DNA of 64,000 bases from Hahellaceae bacterium (lineage in GTDB: Bacteria; Pseudomonadota; Gammaproteobacteria; Pseudomonadales; Oleiphilaceae), in the NCBI GenBank assembly GCA_016716085.1, contig JADJWY010000005.1:620001-684000 (forward strand), in the 5' to 3' direction. A program made the position numbers and the translations under genes. The notes under the pieces were generated by a model, which saw only the letters and a list, made by a program, of their open reading frames with translations, was not told the origin of the DNA and did not search any database. This document shows, piece by piece, positions 61,224 to 64,000 of the stretch. How positions within the stretch are numbered: the first letter of the stretch is position 1; each line of letters opens with the position of its first letter.

Positions 61224-61248
61224 GCCCCGCGTATGCGGGGCTTTTTTT
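61224..61248 (+). terminator. Intrinsic terminator after the chemoreceptor gene
   Basis: GCCCCGC-gtat-GCGGGGC stem followed by seven T, 25 bases after the stop. It also lies just beyond the pyk stop on the other strand. Confidence 0.92.
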
Positions 61249-61258
61249 GATCTGCACG

Positions 61259-62707
61259 CTACTGAATCGCCTCGCCGACTTTGACGATCTTCATCGAATT
61301 TGTACCGCCCTGCGCGTTAACATAGTCACCTTTGGTGATGACAACCAGATCGCCTTCCTGCACCACGCCGCGTTGACGGAGCGTGTCAATCGCCTGCTGA
61401 TTCACCTCGGCATTGGGGTATTCCGTGGCATCGAAGGGAATGCTGTGAACGCCTTTGTATAAACACACTTTGTGCTGCGTGATGGGGCGCCGTGAAAATG
61501 CGAAAATGGGCAAAGGTGACTTGATTCTGGACATCAACAGGGGCGTGGCACCGGTTTCGGTCATGCAGACGATCGCCTTCACGCCCCGCAGATGATTTGC
61601 TGCATACATGGCCGAAAGCGCGATAGCTTCATCCACACGATGCATGCCTTCGTGAATCCGGTGCTTGGATTGATGGGTGGAGGGGTGTTTCTCTGCGCCG
61701 ATTGCGATACGGGCCATGGCCGCAACCGCCTCGACCGGGTATTCACCCACGGCTGATTCGGCTGACAACATAACGGCATCGGTGTAGTCAAATACGGCGT
61801 TAGCAATGTCAGACACCTCTGCGCGGGTCGGCATGGGACTGGTGATCATGGACTCCATCATCTGCGTCGCCGTGATGACGATTCGGTTGAGTGTGCGGGC
61901 ACGGGCAATCAGGTATTTCTGCACGCCGACAAGTTCTGCATCACCAATTTCGACGCCCAGATCGCCGCGCGCCACCATGATAGCCTCTGACGCGAGAATG
62001 ACTTTATCGAGCATGGCGATATCATGCACCAGATCCGCACGCTCTATTTTCGCGACGAGGCCAGCTTCCGAGTTCGCGTCGTTCAACAGGCGGCGGGCTT
62101 CAAGCATGTCTGCCTCTGTCCGCACGAAAGACACCGCCACATAATCTGCCTTAAGACGGCTTGCGGTGATCAGATCAGCCTTGTCCTTGTCGGTGAGGGC
62201 TGGTGCGGACAGGCCACCGCCGAGTTTATTCAGCCCCTTGTTGTTCGAGAGCTTTCCACCCACGCGCACCTGGGTTTCAATGCGAGTGCCATTCACCGAG
62301 GTGACCTGCACTTCGATGCGACCATCATCGAGTACCAGAACGTCGCCGGGACTGACATCGCGTGCGAGATCCTCATAATCCAGCCCGACGCCGGTCTCGT
62401 CGCCAGACAGCTTATCCCGCGTGGCATCCAATACGAATGACTGACCCACCTCAAGCTGCACTGAACCATTAACGAAACGGGCGATTCGCAATTTGGGGCC
62501 TTGCAGGTCCACCAGAATGGCGACAAGGCGGCCGCAGGCGTTTGCCTGGGTTCGGACCGCTTCGGCGCGGGCGATATGGTCTTCAGGCGCCCCATGTGAA
62601 AAGTTCAGGCGGACGACATCGACCCCAGCCTGAATGATGGCGCGAAGGGCTTCCGGTGTTTGGGTGGCGGGGCCAAGTGTGGCGACGATTTTGGTGCGTC
62701 TGAGCAT
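61259..62707 (-). CDS. pyk: Pyruvate kinase
   Basis: 482 aa. Converts phosphoenolpyruvate and ADP to pyruvate and ATP. Visible motifs: RRTKIVATLGPAT (start), RLNFSHG (about 34-40), VDLQGPKLRIARF (about 67-79), the catalytic Lys of VAKIERADLV (about 220), MVARGDLGVEI and MLSAESAVGEYPVEAV. Ends in a typical C-terminal allosteric domain. Divergent from edd over a 77-base gap; no HexR-like palindrome was found there by eye. Confidence 0.94.
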   Translation of the reverse strand: MLRRTKIVATLGPATQTPEALRAIIQAGVDVVRLNFSHGAPEDHIARAEAVRTQANACGRLVAILVDLQGPKLRIARFVNGSVQLEVGQSFVLDATRDKLSGDETGVGLDYEDLARDVSPGDVLVLDDGRIEVQVTSVNGTRIETQVRVGGKLSNNKGLNKLGGGLSAPALTDKDKADLITASRLKADYVAVSFVRTEADMLEARRLLNDANSEAGLVAKIERADLVHDIAMLDKVILASEAIMVARGDLGVEIGDAELVGVQKYLIARARTLNRIVITATQMMESMITSPMPTRAEVSDIANAVFDYTDAVMLSAESAVGEYPVEAVAAMARIAIGAEKHPSTHQSKHRIHEGMHRVDEAIALSAMYAANHLRGVKAIVCMTETGATPLLMSRIKSPLPIFAFSRRPITQHKVCLYKGVHSIPFDATEYPNAEVNQQAIDTLRQRGVVQEGDLVVITKGDYVNAQGGTNSMKIVKVGEAIQ

Positions 62708-62784
62708 GAAACAAGTCCTCGTTACTCTGCAGGTTCTATGGCATATTGCAGTTTACAGCCCCTACCACGGTGAGGAACAGTCGA

Positions 62785-64000
<1,216 letters not shown>

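Overview
The window looks like the chromosome of a moderate-GC marine or halophilic gammaproteobacterium of the Oceanospirillales/Pseudomonadales type. The clues are a HexR-controlled Entner-Doudoroff gene set, a two-subunit pyruvate carboxylase, an NhaD sodium/proton antiporter, a sodium/calcium exchanger, a periplasmic cis/trans fatty acid isomerase and a Tad-type pilus locus. The species cannot be named from sequence alone. I saw no rRNA or tRNA gene, insertion sequence, prophage or CRISPR array. The region is gene-dense: the only gene-free stretch above 300 bases is the btuB leader (19679-20043), which holds a cobalamin riboswitch.

Region 1 (1-6700, minus strand) is part of a Tad/Flp-like pilus or secretion operon: Flp-like pilin, TadG-like protein, TadE-like protein with a likely frameshift, exported unknown, mini type IV prepilin, CpaB, CpaC secretin and an FHA protein running off the left edge. 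The ATPase and inner-membrane platform genes must lie beyond base 1. Region 2 (6725-14533) is a signalling island: a membrane-anchored double-FHA protein with an 11-C tract before its anchor, a PP2C phosphatase, a kinase fused to a pseudokinase, a PAS histidine kinase and a REC-GGDEF-EAL protein.

Region 3 (14553-32696) is mixed: a DUF2505 protein, RNase II, an AdeT-like binding protein, TonB with riboswitch-controlled BtuB, the tRNA hydroxylation enzyme TrhP, a PhoD plus Cti operon, and a minus-strand group of SDR, PfkB kinase and molybdopterin oxidoreductase. Region 4 (32697-44860) holds a nitrate-type ABC transporter with a candidate NtrC site and sigma-54 promoter, NhaD, a metallo-beta-lactamase-fold enzyme, PycA/PycB, an acyltransferase and a Na/Ca exchanger.

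Region 5 (44938-54265) is a membrane-lipid remodelling locus. Seven tightly spaced, mostly overlapping plus-strand genes encode a desaturase, FAD oxidoreductase, DUF1365 protein, cyclopropane synthase, DUF1295 reductase, a second Cfa-like methyltransferase and a sensor kinase. A divergent pair encodes NTF2-like and chalcone-isomerase-like proteins, and the response regulator lies tail-to-tail with the kinase. The divergent promoter region carries a mirror-symmetric set of four GTGAA/TTCAC half-sites. With Cti, this stretch of chromosome can alter membrane fatty acids by isomerisation, desaturation and methylation.

Region 6 (54375-64000) is central sugar metabolism: hexR divergent from zwf-pgl-eda, an Aer-like chemoreceptor, then pyk divergent from edd, which runs off the right edge.

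The best candidates for something undescribed are the Ser/Thr phosphorylation module next to the pilus operon, with its possible C-tract switch of membrane anchoring, and the lipid operon with its built-in two-component control.
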